Translations under genes and position numbers: made by a program
Notes under the pieces: generated by a model
The model's input: only the letters and a program-made list of their open reading frames with translations
Told to the model about the DNA's origin: nothing
Database searches by the model: none
Origin: Hydractinia symbiolongicarpus
Taxonomy: Eukaryota > Cnidaria > Hydrozoa > Anthoathecata > Hydractiniidae
Reading direction: 5' to 3'
DNA: 64,000 bases
Assembly: GCF_029227915.1 (NCBI RefSeq)
Contig: NC_079886.1
Span: 9,631,501-9,695,500, forward strand
Part shown: positions 1 through 12,900 of the stretch, in pieces
Layout: the number at the start of each line of letters is the position of its first letter
Numbering within the stretch: the stretch's first letter is position 1

Positions 1-161
1 CAAGTTGCCTGTCCCAAACAGTAGAGTATCTTCATTTTATCTTTCGTGTATTTATAAATGTTTACATTTGAGCGATCTTCATACTCGCAAATCTATTATC
101 TGTGATCTATTACTAAGTTATTTTATATTTTATTATATTTGTATTTATTTTATTGTTTTAG

Positions 162-3100
162 ATGCGGGTTGTCATTGTCCAACGGATTCTCAATGTGTAA
201 TGGGACCATATGCGGCGTAAGTGAAGATTAATGGTTTCTGATGTTTTGTCGTGATGGAACTTTGACTGAAAACTAAATAAATCTTTTAACTTTTTTATTT
301 TTTTAACTATTTTAGAGAAACCTTTGTAAATGCTCTAACTGACTGTTCACAAAATGAAATAATAAAGAGAAAAAATGATGATTCATACAAATGTTTTAAA
401 GATGTACCTCAATACGTAAGTATACATGGAGTTTTAGCTAGGTCTTGAAAACTTACTTTAAGCCTTTTGTTGGCAATGATGACAACTTGCGACCTTGAAG
501 TTTTTAGGGGGCGTGTCCTGTTTAAACATAAGAAAAAAGTGTGGTCAAACTCACCATAAAAAAGAAGTGAAGTGACTTTCTCACGAAGGTCAATTAATTT
601 CCTTATACGTTGCCAAAAATTATTTTTGGGAATTCTTTTCCTTTAATTTTTGATAAAATCAAGAATTAAAATTGAGAGGAAAAAATCATTTTTGTTTATT
701 TTTCGTTTTAGCATTAATAGCGATGGTTTCGAAATGGGGTATTCCATACCATAGTCATCCAAAAATCTTGAGAGAAACTTTAGTTTCGAGTTCAGTTAAA
801 AAATTTGAAGCTGTATTGACTTTCTTTTACTTTAGACATATTCAAAATCTCGGTGTGGAAACTATGTTGTTGAAGAAGAAGAAGAATGTGATTGCGGTCC
901 AGAAGAAGTAAGAACTAACTTCTCTTATATCTCAAGCGGGCCGTAATTCGCGCAAAAAGTTGGCACGAAATCGGCGCAATAATACATTTTTCATAGCCCT
1001 ATTATGTTTCGCAGAACTGGTTTGTATATAAACAGCCCAGGCCAGCCCAGTTTTCACTAAATAAAGAGTTATATATAATGGACTGAAGCTTATGACATGC
1101 TAGGGCTCAAAAACCAAAATGCGTAAGATGCTAATTAACTCGAAACTTTGGCTGTAGCTTTCTGTATTTTACATGGACAAGTGTTTGCTTGCTTAGTTAG
1201 ACTGATCGAGTTTAAAATTGAAGTCAAACTTACAACAAGGATAGTCTCGATAACTGTCGATTTTAATAAATCCTGTTTGCTCCTTTTTTCTTGCTTTCTA
1301 CCTATTCAATTCAGATTTTCTGTTGATTTTTTTTTAAAGGATTTAAGTATCGTATTTGAAAAAAAATGTTCCTCATCAAAACTTGCATTTTAGCTCTGCA
1401 CCAGTAAATGTTGCGATCCAGCAACATGCAAACTACTCTCTACCGCTCAATGCGACCAGGGAACGTGTTGCGATCAAACAAATTGTCAGTATAAACCAGC
1501 AGATACAATATGTCGCGCCTCCGGTGGAGAGTGTGATTTTGAAGATAGATGCACCGGTACAGATGCTTTTGTAGGTGTTGAGTTATTAATCTTATGTCCT
1601 CGAAATTTCACTTCACTGCGAATCCCAAAGATTCCGTAAAAAAATGTTATAAAGGCAACCGGATTCCCGTTTTTATCCCGATTTACTCATAAAATGAGTT
1701 TTGTATTTCTTATGCAGTGTTTTGTATTTCTTATGCAGTGTCCAGAAGATGTATATCTTGCCGACTACACCTCTTGCAATTCAAAACAAGTGAGTCGATA
1801 TTTTCTCAAAAATGTTTTTGAGCTCTCTTTCTTTATACGTTGCGCTGGGCGGTCATGTTTTTTAATTCTTGTTATAGGGATATTGCGTTGATGGTAGATG
1901 TTCCAAAACTCTCTCAGGACAATGCAAGCTAATGTGGGGAACAAGTAGGTCTTGGTTTTTCCTCCTACTTCGTTCCCAGGGCTTGATTAAGCTTTTATAA
2001 TTGGACGGCCGTCCAAATGTAAAAAGTCTAACAAGTCCTAAGGTCGAGGTTGATAGATTCTATAATCTTTCTATATTAACCATTGAGAAAAGCAAAAACA
2101 AAACAAAAAACACGTATCATCAGTTATTTTTTTCTTTTCTTAAGATTTTTGCATGCATTCACAGATTCGCACACAAATCAAAACAGTTTATTTTTTCTTC
2201 TTGTTTTTCATAGATGCTTTTCAAGCAGTGGAGGAGTGTTTCGTGCATAACACCCACGGAGGAACATATGCTAACTGTGGAAAGAATGCGGATAACACAT
2301 ACATACCATGCAAGATGCAGTAAGACAATTTTATTATTCGTTTTGCGGATGAAAACCTGGTGAAACTTGTCACTTTTGTTCCCCTTTATCAATGTCCTAG
2401 TGGCAAGGTGCCCTGGAAAAACTATGAGAACTGAGGGTTCTAAAATGCGTTTTGTTATAGTCTTAAACAAACAAAAAAATAAGAGAAAAATCGAATAATG
2501 ACAGGACACACGCATAAAAAATTTAAACGTAAGAACTTCACAGTTGCTTGAGCAAATTTTGAGGATAAAATAAAAAAACAGAGCTAGAACTCATACAAAT
2601 TATTACTTATTTAGAGACATCTATTGCGGAAAGGTTTTGTGTTCCGGAGGAGGTTTGCCCAACTCACCACTAATTGGAGGTGGATATGGTAGCAGTATAT
2701 GGACAGTCAGTTATGGGAGCAGTCAGTACACTTGCAAGTGAGTGTTGTGCAAATAGCAGTGAGATACAATGTTGTTATATGTGTGTAAAACACAGACCAT
2801 AGAAGTGGCGTGTATAAATATATAGTGTGTAATTTCTTGTTATAGCGTGTTTTACTCCAGACCAAGGAGAATTAAACCTTCTTGTCAAGATGTATTAATA
2901 TATCTTAAGAGAATCAATTTTCGCAATAAAATTTTCGAAAGACAATTTTACAAGAACTAATATTTTTTCGCCAAGTTATTCATCCTATTATTTCGCGAGT
3001 TTCGTAATAGAGAGTTACCGAATAATTTTCGCGGAAACTTTTTCCCGCAAAATCGAGAGAAACTGGTGACAATTAATTAATTCCGTTATGGTAGGTCTGG

Positions 3101-5564
3101 TAGCCTATTAACCAAAATTCCTATAGTTTCTACCGTACAGTTAGCCTGCACACAGAAACGTAGTTACCATCTTGGTCAAAACATGTTGAGACGAGACAAT
3201 TAATTTCGAAGTTCGTCATCACAAGTAATTGCGTAGGGTATTTCTGTGTTAGACACAAAGTTTACTTGTCAATGTTCAGAGGCCAAAATTCTTAAAATGT
3301 GCCAATTATTACTGACGTCAGCATAGGCATTTTTCAGAATTTTGGGGTCTTCGTGGGCCCCGACGTGGATTATTTCAGTGTGCGAGCGCGCTGGAGAATG
3401 TGACTAGGAACTTTATAAGCTGTCAGCCTGGCCTACGTGTGTGCAAAGCATCGACTTCGCACTTATCATATCTCTATATATATTGTTTTAATTCTTACTT
3501 AGATCTCCAGTTGGTATGAGTGCGGAACCAGATCCTTCGTATGCTCAAGACGGTACTAAATGCGGAGTGGATAGCGTAAATATGATATTTATATATTTGC
3601 AATGTAAAAAAACAGTGAACCGCTTTTTTATTAACTGTGAGCATTTTCATTTCAGGCTTGTCATCATGGGAAGTGCGTCCTTGCGTCGAACGCTACGCAA
3701 TCGGCTTGTCGCGGATTATGTCAAGAGGGTGTGCGTATTCCTACTGTTTATCGCCAGAATGAATTGTTACGAATAATGTCATTTTGATTTTTTGCGAGAA
3801 TTAATTTTCTGAAGAGGAAGAAGAAGAAAAATTTTAGAAACTAATTTTTAAACATTGCTATACCGAAACGTCTAAAAAATACCCTAAAATTTCGCGATAA
3901 AATCGCATTCGCATAATTCCCTCGATATTGTTTAAAAATTTAGAGCATGTGTCTGGCCGATTATATGGTTTAACTTACTTATAAAAATTGTAGCCTGGAA
4001 ACTAACTGTTTTTTCGATTGATTGATTGATTTTATCTCTAGAAATGTACCAACACCGGAGCTTGTTTCTGCAATCCAGGTTTTGGTGGAAGCACGTGTTC
4101 AATTCTAGACATCACAAATGCCCATGGGAAAGTTTACTATCCAGCGTGTTATAAGAAGTGCGCCACAGGGGTAAGCAAAAAAGCTTAACGTTAGTTTTAG
4201 TCTTGTATGAAGTTAACAACCAGGTTATTATTTTTTTATAGAAATGTGACACATTGAGTGGAAAATGTACTTGTCCGCCAGGAAGAGCTTGTCCGGACTG
4301 CGCAACTGTCTCTGCAAGAATTCACACGGAAACTGCATGTAGTCTGACACCACAGTGTAAAGGAAGTGGTATGAACTTTAATACTTGTTGTGTACCATTG
4401 TTTGTCGTGTACAGAATGTTTTATGAAGGAGCAGCCTTTCGGTAAACATGCATCTCGATAGGCAGGTTGTTTTGATTAGTAATAAATTCCTTTGTTGCTC
4501 TGAGTATAGTTTAATTTAAGCATGATGCCAACAAAGCAACGGAAAAGAAACACAGTTTTTTTTAAGGTTGCTCCGTAGCTATCTGAAAATTGTGGCTTAT
4601 TAAAATTTTTGTGTGCTCCTCGAAATAAATGCATGTATTTTATTTCCACGCAGGTGTCGACTGCGGTGATATATTCTCTGGCGCTTACACGACGTATCAA
4701 TGCGTACATGCACACAGTTTGACAGAAAACAATTTTGTGTTGTTACAATCGTTCAGAGATAACGTGGACTGGTCAAATATGGACGTTTTTGTGAAAAGGT
4801 CGGTAAACGTTTTCTGACTGATACTTTTGGTTTTCGGTAAAAAACAAAGTGACATAAATCCTCGATTTAGCGCCCCATTTTTAGGAAAAGTTTTATAACC
4901 GCCCCTAATGATCAAGTGTCCGCGTGACTTAAATTTGACCAACGAGAAAATTTGGAGTAGACTACATTTGACGAGTGACAATTTTTCTTCTCCTTTTTCT
5001 ATGCAAATTGAGTCATAGTAAAAAAAGAGCTGCAAAATGCGGGATCTATCGCGTTATATTGATATTGCGACGAAAGAATTGTGCCTAAAATGTACTTGAT
5101 CAAAGCATTAAAAACGAACTAGGGAACGCCCGTAAAAAGTCAGTCAATTGCGGGACGGAAATGTTTAAAAAGATTAATTTAGCGATAAGTTTGGAATAAA
5201 TTTATACAACAAAAAATTGCGACAAATTTTCGAATTTTTTCTAAAATTAGTTCTTCCAAGATCTTTTAAAGGGAAAAACAATGGGAATATTTCGTTAAGC
5301 AACTCACAAATATTTTCGCATTAAAATATTACCATACCTTGTAGGATAACATGTCAATGCGCCAGACTTGCTCGTGACGGTGGTTATGCAAGTTTCGGCA
5401 TCCGTTATTGGGCTGAATGTTGGGCTTCTAAAGCTACGGCGGCAAACACAGGCACAACCGAATCTATGGAATGCCAAAACACGTCGTTTCAACCGTGTAC
5501 CGAAGCTGACCAAACATGTGTAGGAATGGATTACTCTATGTTTCTGTATGATTTAAAACAATAA
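162..5564 (+). CDS. Secreted ADAM/reprolysin-type metalloproteinase-disintegrin protein, 3' part
   Basis: Fourteen exons are supported: 162-216, 316-415, 836-907, 1394-1570, 1739-1789, 1878-1944, 2214-2319, 2615-2737, 3503-3575, 3656-3730, 4042-4170, 4242-4368, 4654-4798 and 5345-5564 (stop 5562-5564). Phases agree throughout and give 505 codons plus stop. Exon 1 is the end of an M12B metalloproteinase domain ([11 protein letters not shown]); the zinc site lies beyond the left edge. Exons 3-4 are a disintegrin domain ([15 protein letters not shown], then a CR...[12 protein letters not shown] loop). Exons 5-10 are the ADAM Cys-rich region ([31 protein letters not shown]). Exon 11 holds an EGF-like segment ([18 protein letters not shown]). 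Exons 12-14 are further Cys-rich sequence, ending in a module with [13 protein letters not shown]. There is no membrane segment before the stop, so the product is probably secreted, unlike classical membrane ADAMs. Protease activity cannot be judged here. Confidence 0.87.
1698..1739 (+). repeat. 21-bp tandem duplication of a 3' splice site
   Basis: A 21-base unit (1698-1718) is repeated exactly at 1719-1739, just before the exon at 1739-1789. Each copy carries a pyrimidine-rich stretch and ends TTATGCAG|T, so there are two usable acceptors (AG at 1716-1717 and 1737-1738). Use of the upstream AG would add seven in-frame residues, CFVFLMQ, including an extra cysteine. Confidence 0.9.
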
Positions 5565-7640
5565 GATCGGCACGATGTATTAGGTAATAAGCAAATTAGC
5601 AGAACCTTCGAAATGTATGCATTGATTGTCCTTACACAGTGTACAACTTAACAACACTATTTATCGTTTTTATTTCATATTCTTAAGTTTGAAAGATAAA
5701 AAAATGCACGCGTTCCCTATTTATTATTCCACATTTATTCATTAAGGTATTAAACTTGGTTTGTTTGCAATTCGTTTTTTTTTAAAGAAATTCGCAAAAT
5801 GAAACAGTACTGAATAAAGATGACCACTCCAGTTCGCGAATGTTCAAAGTATAAATAACTCAAATAAGTTGATCCTTTTTGCACAGTTTCACACTACAAA
5901 ATATGTTTTAACTAGCATACTACATTAAGCCGAGGAGGATAGGAATAAAGATTTCTATACTCCTAGATTAAGCAGAGACATTATTTGCTTAAAGAAACGT
6001 AATCGGGCATTACAGAACGTTTGAATGCACAATTTACAAGGGAAATTTCATAACGTCTTTTCGAAACTCTATAATCTCTCCTTATTATTTTATACGAATG
6101 TAAATAATTGGTTGTATTTCACATTTTGTATTTTATTTATAAAGAAAAAATCGAGTGCACTATAAAAACAGAATTTCTTCCTTCTTTCACAACCCAAACA
6201 GAAGACAAGGAGCGGTGAATTGAAACTAGGGGAAGAGCGCCAAAATAGATGGGCGTTATCAATTTGATAACGATAAATAAAAAATACAAACAAGGAATGA
6301 AGAAGAATGTGTATAAAAGAAAATAACTAAAACATGCAATGAAAATACAATATAAAGTTAATAAAAATATATATACAATATATAATACAATGTAATATAC
6401 ATATATAATATACATAAAAATATACTATACCTATATAAAACTATAATTTGTGCTCAAGTAATTCAGCTAGTCTTATATACTTTTATATTTTTGAACGGCG
6501 AGTGTAAATCTACGCCTGTTTTTAAAAGAATATTATAATAACGAGTCTCAAATTTAAAGAGAACAAAAACATCGCTAATAAAGCCTTTTTTACATCCTAT
6601 TTTAACATACCGTTCTGTTATATATATAGCAAACTATCATAATTATCAAAGGGTGTGACACTTTTGACACAAGGAATTAGGTACTTCAGAAACAGCCAAT
6701 CATTTACGTTTTTTTTAAAAAAAGTTCCTCGATACTTCTACGATTTTTTTTGCATATCAACAATGTTGATTTTTTCCGAAAATGAAAAATAACTGTAGAA
6801 AACGAAATAACTGATGATTGCAATAAACGCATGCTAAAATATAAATTGTATCTAAAAGGTATAAATATCTTATTTTTTACAACTAATTAACCTTTGTATA
6901 TAATTTTTATCATCGACAATAAATTCTCATCACTGTATCGCAGACAAAGAATATGCGTTGCGAGGACATTACTTAAGTCTTAAGAGACATCTTACAAGAA
7001 CCACTATATGTTAAATAAAGTATTTCACATTGGATTTTTTTTTTCAAAAAGCTTTATCGGTCTCATAACAATGTACACCTTGCCTTGAGAAAGCATCTAC
7101 AAAAACCATTCGCAATTCAAATAAAGTGGCAAATTTCTTTCAAAAAGTCATTCACGAAATAAATACATTCCCAGTACTCCCTAGTAGATCTATGTCAGAC
7201 ATCAGACACGTAATTAAAGGGTGTAAAAGATGAAAAGGAGTAAAATAGCATTCTTGCTGACGGTGCCAGTAAGGAGGGTAAAACCTGAGGATTACTATGA
7301 AGTTTTTTTCACACAAGTATTCAGGACCTGAAGATTGATGATTGAAGATTGGCTATTTCTAACGAGTTCCTTTGGAAGAAAAAGAACTATGTAATTATTT
7401 CAGACTAACGAACGAACAAACGCTTTTTTGGAGGTAACACAGGAGTCACGACTTAAATTTTAGAAAGATTGGTAATTTTCTTGTGTGAAGAAACAGAATA
7501 ATGCGTTTCGTGCGCTCATACAAACTCCTCGTGTGGACGTAAGGTTTTTGCTAAGATACCAGTGCTTTATCAGTAAAACATAACATCCTTCAACAGGATG
7601 TAATAAAACGAGTAGCACAATAAACAAAAAATACCGCTGT
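5565..7640. other. Gene-free AT-rich stretch downstream of the ADAM-like gene
   Basis: I see no exon here. AATAAA at 5813-5818 and 5944-5949 are candidate poly(A) signals for the upstream gene. The interval 6330-6450 is low-complexity AT sequence made of TATA/ATAC runs, and the open frames across it encode only low-complexity hydrophobic peptide. Confidence 0.5.
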
Positions 7641-7649
7641 AAGATCCCT

Positions 7650-9999
7650 TTGAAACACTCATGTCAAATCAAAACGGCATATCAGGAAAAACCCAGCAAC
7701 AAATGTTTCCACAGTACAGAAAAGGTACCATTTACATCCACGCAAAGAAATCAATTAATGGCGAGAATGTTGCTGACAAACGCAAGTGCAACAAAGGCTG
7801 ACCACGGAAACTGGTCGTTCAAGACAACCGCAGCGTGATCCGCTCTGTCTAAAGCTACGTGAAAGTTCCTTCACATCTGCACGCGTGCAAGTAGAATCAG
7901 GAATAAACAACGTATCAAACACAACCATAAGACGTACACTGACAAGAAGAGGCTTTAAATCTCAGCAAACAAGAAAAAAATTGACGCTAAAGGATACACA
8001 GTTGCGTATACAGTTTGCACGACAAATTAAGGTGTTAAGGTAGCGGTATGGTAAATAATTACTTTTTTTTACATTTTTTTTTTTTAAGGAACATTTTACT
8101 ATTAAAACTGCTCTTTCCAATGAACTAATTTTTATTCCAAAATGTTTCCTCAAAATTGAAGGATTTAGCGTTACAAAATATTCCACTCCATATGTCTTTG
8201 TTCTGGCGATCAAATATTTCTGTGCACGAAGTGAGTTATGACTCACGTTTACTAAAAATAATGTGACTTCAGCATTGAGAACTTTCTGTTTACGCTATAT
8301 TTATGCATAAGGTGTGAGACATAAGCGAGACAAAAAGCACTGGAAAAAAGTTAAATTATATAATATAGCATTTCGTCATTTTTTTTTATTATTATAAGTT
8401 TCTTTTTGTTATCGTGAAAATGTCTTCGAAATCGTCAAATTATCGTAGAAATCCATTCAAAACTTCAAGAAAAAAAAGGAAAAATAAACAACGGAAATTT
8501 GATTCAGAGAAACAAAAAGAGCTAAAGGTATTGGATAAAGGATCTTGGTATGATCAAGATAAATTATTGCGAGAACAAGGGATCCGAGGTAATTTTGAAA
8601 AGGAAAAAAAAGCTTCTGCCAGTCAAAGCAAAATTGGAAGTTATGAATTCAGCTCGTCTGACGAAGAAGAAAAATCAGAAAGTGAAATCGAGGTTATGGA
8701 TGATGAACAATTTTCCAAGGCCGTTCATCACTGGATAATATCAATCGAAGCCTTGGAAAATTACTTAAGCGATGTTGCTGTATGTAAGATGTGCCATGAT
8801 AAATTAGAGGTTCGGGAAGAAAAATCTTACAGAGCGGGACTGGGTACGAAGTTCCATTTCATTTGTGTGAACAAACATTGTATTAGTTCAGTCTCGAGTA
8901 AGGGATTTTACACAACTGAGAAATCTAGTTATACCTATGACATCAACAGACAAAGCGTAATTGGTGCAAGAGTTATTGGAAAAGGTAGGAATGGGTTGGA
9001 GAAAATATGTTCTGTTTTGGGTTTAGCAACACCGTTATCGAAGTCGTGCTTTGCAGAACAAACAAAGTTACTAGAATTGAAGGCTTTTGATACACTTCAG
9101 GAAAACCTTTCAAATGCTGCGAAATATACTAGAAAAGTAGAACTAGCGGGTGTGGAAGATACAAACGAGCCCGTGAACGTCGCTATGTGTTTTGATGGTT
9201 CGTGGAAGAAAAGGGGTTGGACATCTTTTCAGGGAATTGCTGGCGCAATAGCCGATAGTACAGGGCAAGTCCTAGATGTTGTTTTCAAAAATAGTTATTG
9301 CAGACTCTGTAATCAAATGCAAGATAAGAAAAGCACTAATGAAATAAGTCAACTGGATTATCTCAATTGGTATTGTGATCATGAACCCTAAATTTCTTTT
9401 TACCTCGACGAAAAAGGGCTTGAGCACAAGATCAACCTGATGAACAAAGCACGCGAAAATGGCGCAGAATCGGAGAGGGGCTAGGACTTGATAGCGTCGC
9501 AAAAGGCAAAAAAGGAAGGATCACGAAACACAAACTTTATGGTAGCGATATCACACAACCACCGAGCAGTTATTTGTGAGAAGTACTTTAAGCTGATCAC
9601 AGGAGAAAAGTTTGGCGACATAGTAAAAGTGATGTCCCCACCAACCAGTATTTAAAAAGTGTCGAGACAAGTGTACGTCGAAAACTTACATCATGGATGG
9701 CTGTCCTAGGCCAAACAGCAAGGCTAAACGAAGGAAAATTAAGGAGGTTGGTTCTAAAATATTTTCGATACCAGCGCAAGTCCAGATCTGAACCCAATAA
9801 AGAATCTAGAAGAAGTCCAAACAAGTTGCAAATTGGGGCTGTGTCGAGGCAAATAAGCAGAGTCTTTTAAAAAAATTAATTACGTATAAAGAACTGCATA
9901 TTAAGTTTTCCTAGCGGGGTAATCGATAAATCGATTGAAACTATGTCAAAACGAATAGACATGGTTGTAAAGGCCAACGGTCAGAGAATAAAGTATTAA
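7650..9999 (+). mobile_element. Tc1/mariner-type transposase relic, interrupted
   Basis: Two halves of a decayed Tc1/mariner transposase lie on the same strand. The left half (about 7650-8043) moves between frames. One frame reads KCNKG-stop-PRKLVVQDNRSV, the GRPRK hinge between the helix-turn-helix domains. Another reads TIRRTLTRRGFKSQQTRKK, ending LRIQFAR. The right half (9398-9999) starts FYLDEKGLEHKIN, continues through NTNFMVAISHNHRAVICEKY and the SPDLNPI catalytic-region motif (as ASPDLNPIKNLEE), and ends ANGQRIKY-stop at 9997-9999. Stops and frameshifts mean it is inactive. About 1.35 kb of unrelated sequence separates the halves. Terminal inverted repeats could not be assigned with confidence. 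Confidence 0.8.
8414..9391 (+). CDS. Mutator-like transposase domain protein, C-terminally truncated
   Basis: An uninterrupted 325-codon frame begins with a basic stretch (KTSRKKRKNKQRK) and an acidic linker (SSSDEEEKSESE). A CKMC...C..C zinc-ribbon-like pair follows, then a transposase core containing VAMCFDGSWKKRGWTSFQG and a YCRLC motif. This matches the layout of the animal 'Mutator-like transposase' family (V..DG.W..RG..S..G). In that family the domain continues with a conserved HE..C..NH.GS segment. Here the frame stops right after WYCDHEP, exactly where Tc1 sequence resumes. It therefore looks like a 3'-truncated copy lodged in the Tc1 relic. The intact frame suggests a recent event, but the missing C-terminal half makes it non-autonomous. 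Family assignment is from memory. Confidence 0.72.
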   Translation: MKMSSKSSNYRRNPFKTSRKKRKNKQRKFDSEKQKELKVLDKGSWYDQDKLLREQGIRGNFEKEKKASASQSKIGSYEFSSSDEEEKSESEIEVMDDEQFSKAVHHWIISIEALENYLSDVAVCKMCHDKLEVREEKSYRAGLGTKFHFICVNKHCISSVSSKGFYTTEKSSYTYDINRQSVIGARVIGKGRNGLEKICSVLGLATPLSKSCFAEQTKLLELKAFDTLQENLSNAAKYTRKVELAGVEDTNEPVNVAMCFDGSWKKRGWTSFQGIAGAIADSTGQVLDVVFKNSYCRLCNQMQDKKSTNEISQLDYLNWYCDHEP

Positions 10000-12900
10000 T
10001 TTTAATAACGTTAAAAGGAAAACAGTCACAAAATAACGAAGCTCGTTACGCTGCGTCGAGGCGTGGTCGTGTAAGTTTTGATTGGCGCCGGGTTTTTTTT
10101 TTCTGAAGGCGTTAGGGTGCGATCATTATGACATTTGAGAAGCAACCTATTTCGTTCTGAGACCACCATAAAATTTTGTCCAGTAACACCCAAGAAATTA
10201 CTAACTATTTCGTAGCTCCAAGGCTGGTCCATTGTTCATGTTATCAAATGGGGATTATTTATTACCCGAAAGTATGTTGTCATTTTATTAGGCTTAAAGT
10301 TTCCTACTGCTGGCGCCTTTACAACAGCTTCGTGTGGCATTATACTAGGTAGATGGTGACTGCTACGGAAGATATATTTATTTGGCAATAGGAATAGAAC
10401 AGGAGTGGAGTGGCAATATGGTTTACCTTGATGAGGTGACAAAGTTATGGGACGTAAATTTGCTGTGATTGATTTTATGGTATATATGTCGTTGTTATTT
10501 TTTTACAAATATAGTTTCTACGCAATATCATGTTTCATTTTAATTCGTTATGGCATACTGGTATATCATGTCGTATTTTTCTTTTCCATTTCATATATAC
10601 ATTCAATCATAGATGATGGGGAATGTGTGTGTGTGTGTACCCCTGAAAGAGTATGGTGAAATACAGTACAGGTGCGAGAATATGAACGACGGCGTCCCAC
10701 GTGAGCAGGACAGATAACTGGTGAAATAACAGGATTGGGATGCTCCATGCAAGGCGCTGACCCTCAGAGGTGGGTCACCACAAGTTTAACAACAGGTGTG
10801 AAATACAAAGCTATAACTAATAAAAAGTGGTTCTGGTGAGGTTTGTGGTAGAAGACATGAAATTAATCGACCGGTATTTTTCAACTGTTGGTCAGTGACG
10901 GATTTAGGGTATGCCAAGCTAGTCGGGTGGACGTACTTAATTTTCGTCAAAAGCCTTGTTGTTGCAATTTCAAAAAAAGTATTTCGCTTAAGCACAAAAA
11001 TCTTCCAGGGTGGCTTTCGTAATATGCTCCGGGTTGAATTTCTATAGAATTTCTACACATAATACACACATGCATGTATTATATAGTAAAGCGCATATTC
11101 ATCAATGATGTGGCGTAATACGTAAGAAACTGCTTAACTATCCTGCGACTTACTTCGCATGTTGTTTTTATTAGGGGGCACAAAATTCAGTTATTTGCTT
11201 TAATTCACTGTAAAAATTGTAGCGTATACCCCCTAATTCAATCTCGCTGTACTTCAACTTACTTCTTGTATTAGGGGGTGAAAATTATAAATAATGGTGA
11301 TATGTGACCGTAAAAAGCATAAACCAAGCCCCGTAAGTTTAACACAAGTAAGTCAAATAAGGCGAGAATATTCATTAAGTGGTAGTGGCTTGTGAAATAC
11401 CGTTAAAAATAAAAACTAACGATGCTTTACTTCGCCGCACAATAGTTTTTCACAACAAAAATAAAAAATAATAAACAACAAATTTACTTTTGAAGATTTG
11501 TTATCAAGGTCATAAAACAGCAAAAAAATAAGAACTTGACAAAAATTGTACAACTAACGGGCCTGTTACGAAATACAAAATTATGTCGGACGGAAAATCG
11601 ATACTTTGAATGTATGTAAACAATAAAATATGCTATAGTAGAAAATTATCTGCACATAATTTCACTGTTAAAAAATTTATATTTTTTCCCCAGAAAAAAG
11701 CAATTATGTCGGACGAACTGGAGGTCAACCTAATTCTTATCAGGGGGTACCCCCTGATAAATTTATTGCGACTGACTTGTGAAGAGATTTCCATGCTGAA
11801 TTGAATATGAAACTATGAAGCCGTAGCTAACATGTGTGGTGTTCGTACAAAGCTTTTTAGCAGCTGGGGAAAGAAAACGCATGATGTTTTTTTATTAAAG
11901 TTTTGCTTTTAGTAAGTTGGGTAAAGAAAGTTGTTGTGCCTGGCAATACGAATTTTCGAATTAAAAACTGATGGGAAGTGGAATAAGCTGTACTTTTTTA
12001 AATCAACGATTTTTGCTTAAAAGAATGGTTTACTTTACAAGACCTCGAAAAATACTATTTTCTGGTGAACTTTGTTTATCGATGGATGGTGTTTAGGTAG
12101 AAGTAGATTTTGTAATGTTTCTAATGTGTTTTTAGCTAGTTAGAATGCAGATAAATTGTGCAGAAAAACTTTCGTACTATTTTTGAACTAGTAAAATAAG
12201 AAATCACTAAGCTATAAATTTTTTGTTAGTTATATAAAACCGAAAAATGGCTTATTCACATAAAAAATGTAAATTTAAATTTTATAAAATATTACAAAAC
12301 GGAGCTCTTATTCGGCTGGTGACCAAATATCTTTTGAAATATGCTCTCCTGCGTATAGAGAAGCCATGTGGTACACCAAAATTTGTAGTTCTTAAAAAAA
12401 ATGCTTCCTGGCGAGGGTTAAAATACTCAAGATCTTTTTCAAAGCGTGCAGAAATTTTGACCTAAACACGGTGTGTAAACCAGTCACTACGAAACATGTC
12501 ATTTTAAGTAAACATTAAATCTCAGTAAAAACTGACTAATATATATAGACCTGTCCCTGCTTGGTTTTCCTCATATTGGCTTTAATGTATTTTTAAAATG
12601 GGATTTTATGCGCTAAGTAAAAAACGCCCTTAAACGCCTTGCGTTTTTTTAACGCCCATTTCTCGCACCTGGTTGGAGCTATGAAGGTGAAATTTTATGA
12701 CTTTTCATCACACTTTATAGGGAACATTTGGATGAAGAGTTTTTTTTTCATCGGTCCAGTACTTTTGCCACTGGCATCTTACGACTGCTGCGCAGATTCA
12801 GGAATTTTTACATTGACAGCTTTTTTTTGCTCTGTCTTGTTACTAATAATTTTACTTTTACGTTCGTAGTTTTCCTACATAAATAACATTGAACTTGCAA

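Noticed and set aside
6137..6415. Hydrophobic 92-residue minus-strand frame
   Set aside because: It is low-complexity Tyr/Ile/Leu sequence created by TA-rich repeats.
10026..10442. Two adjacent minus-strand open frames (68 residues each)
   Set aside because: They are separated by a stop, lack a recognisable domain or conserved splice pattern, and lie between transposon relics.
12247..12869. 72- and 76-residue plus-strand frames
   Set aside because: There is no recognisable domain, no splice-bounded conservation, and the composition follows the surrounding AT-rich sequence.
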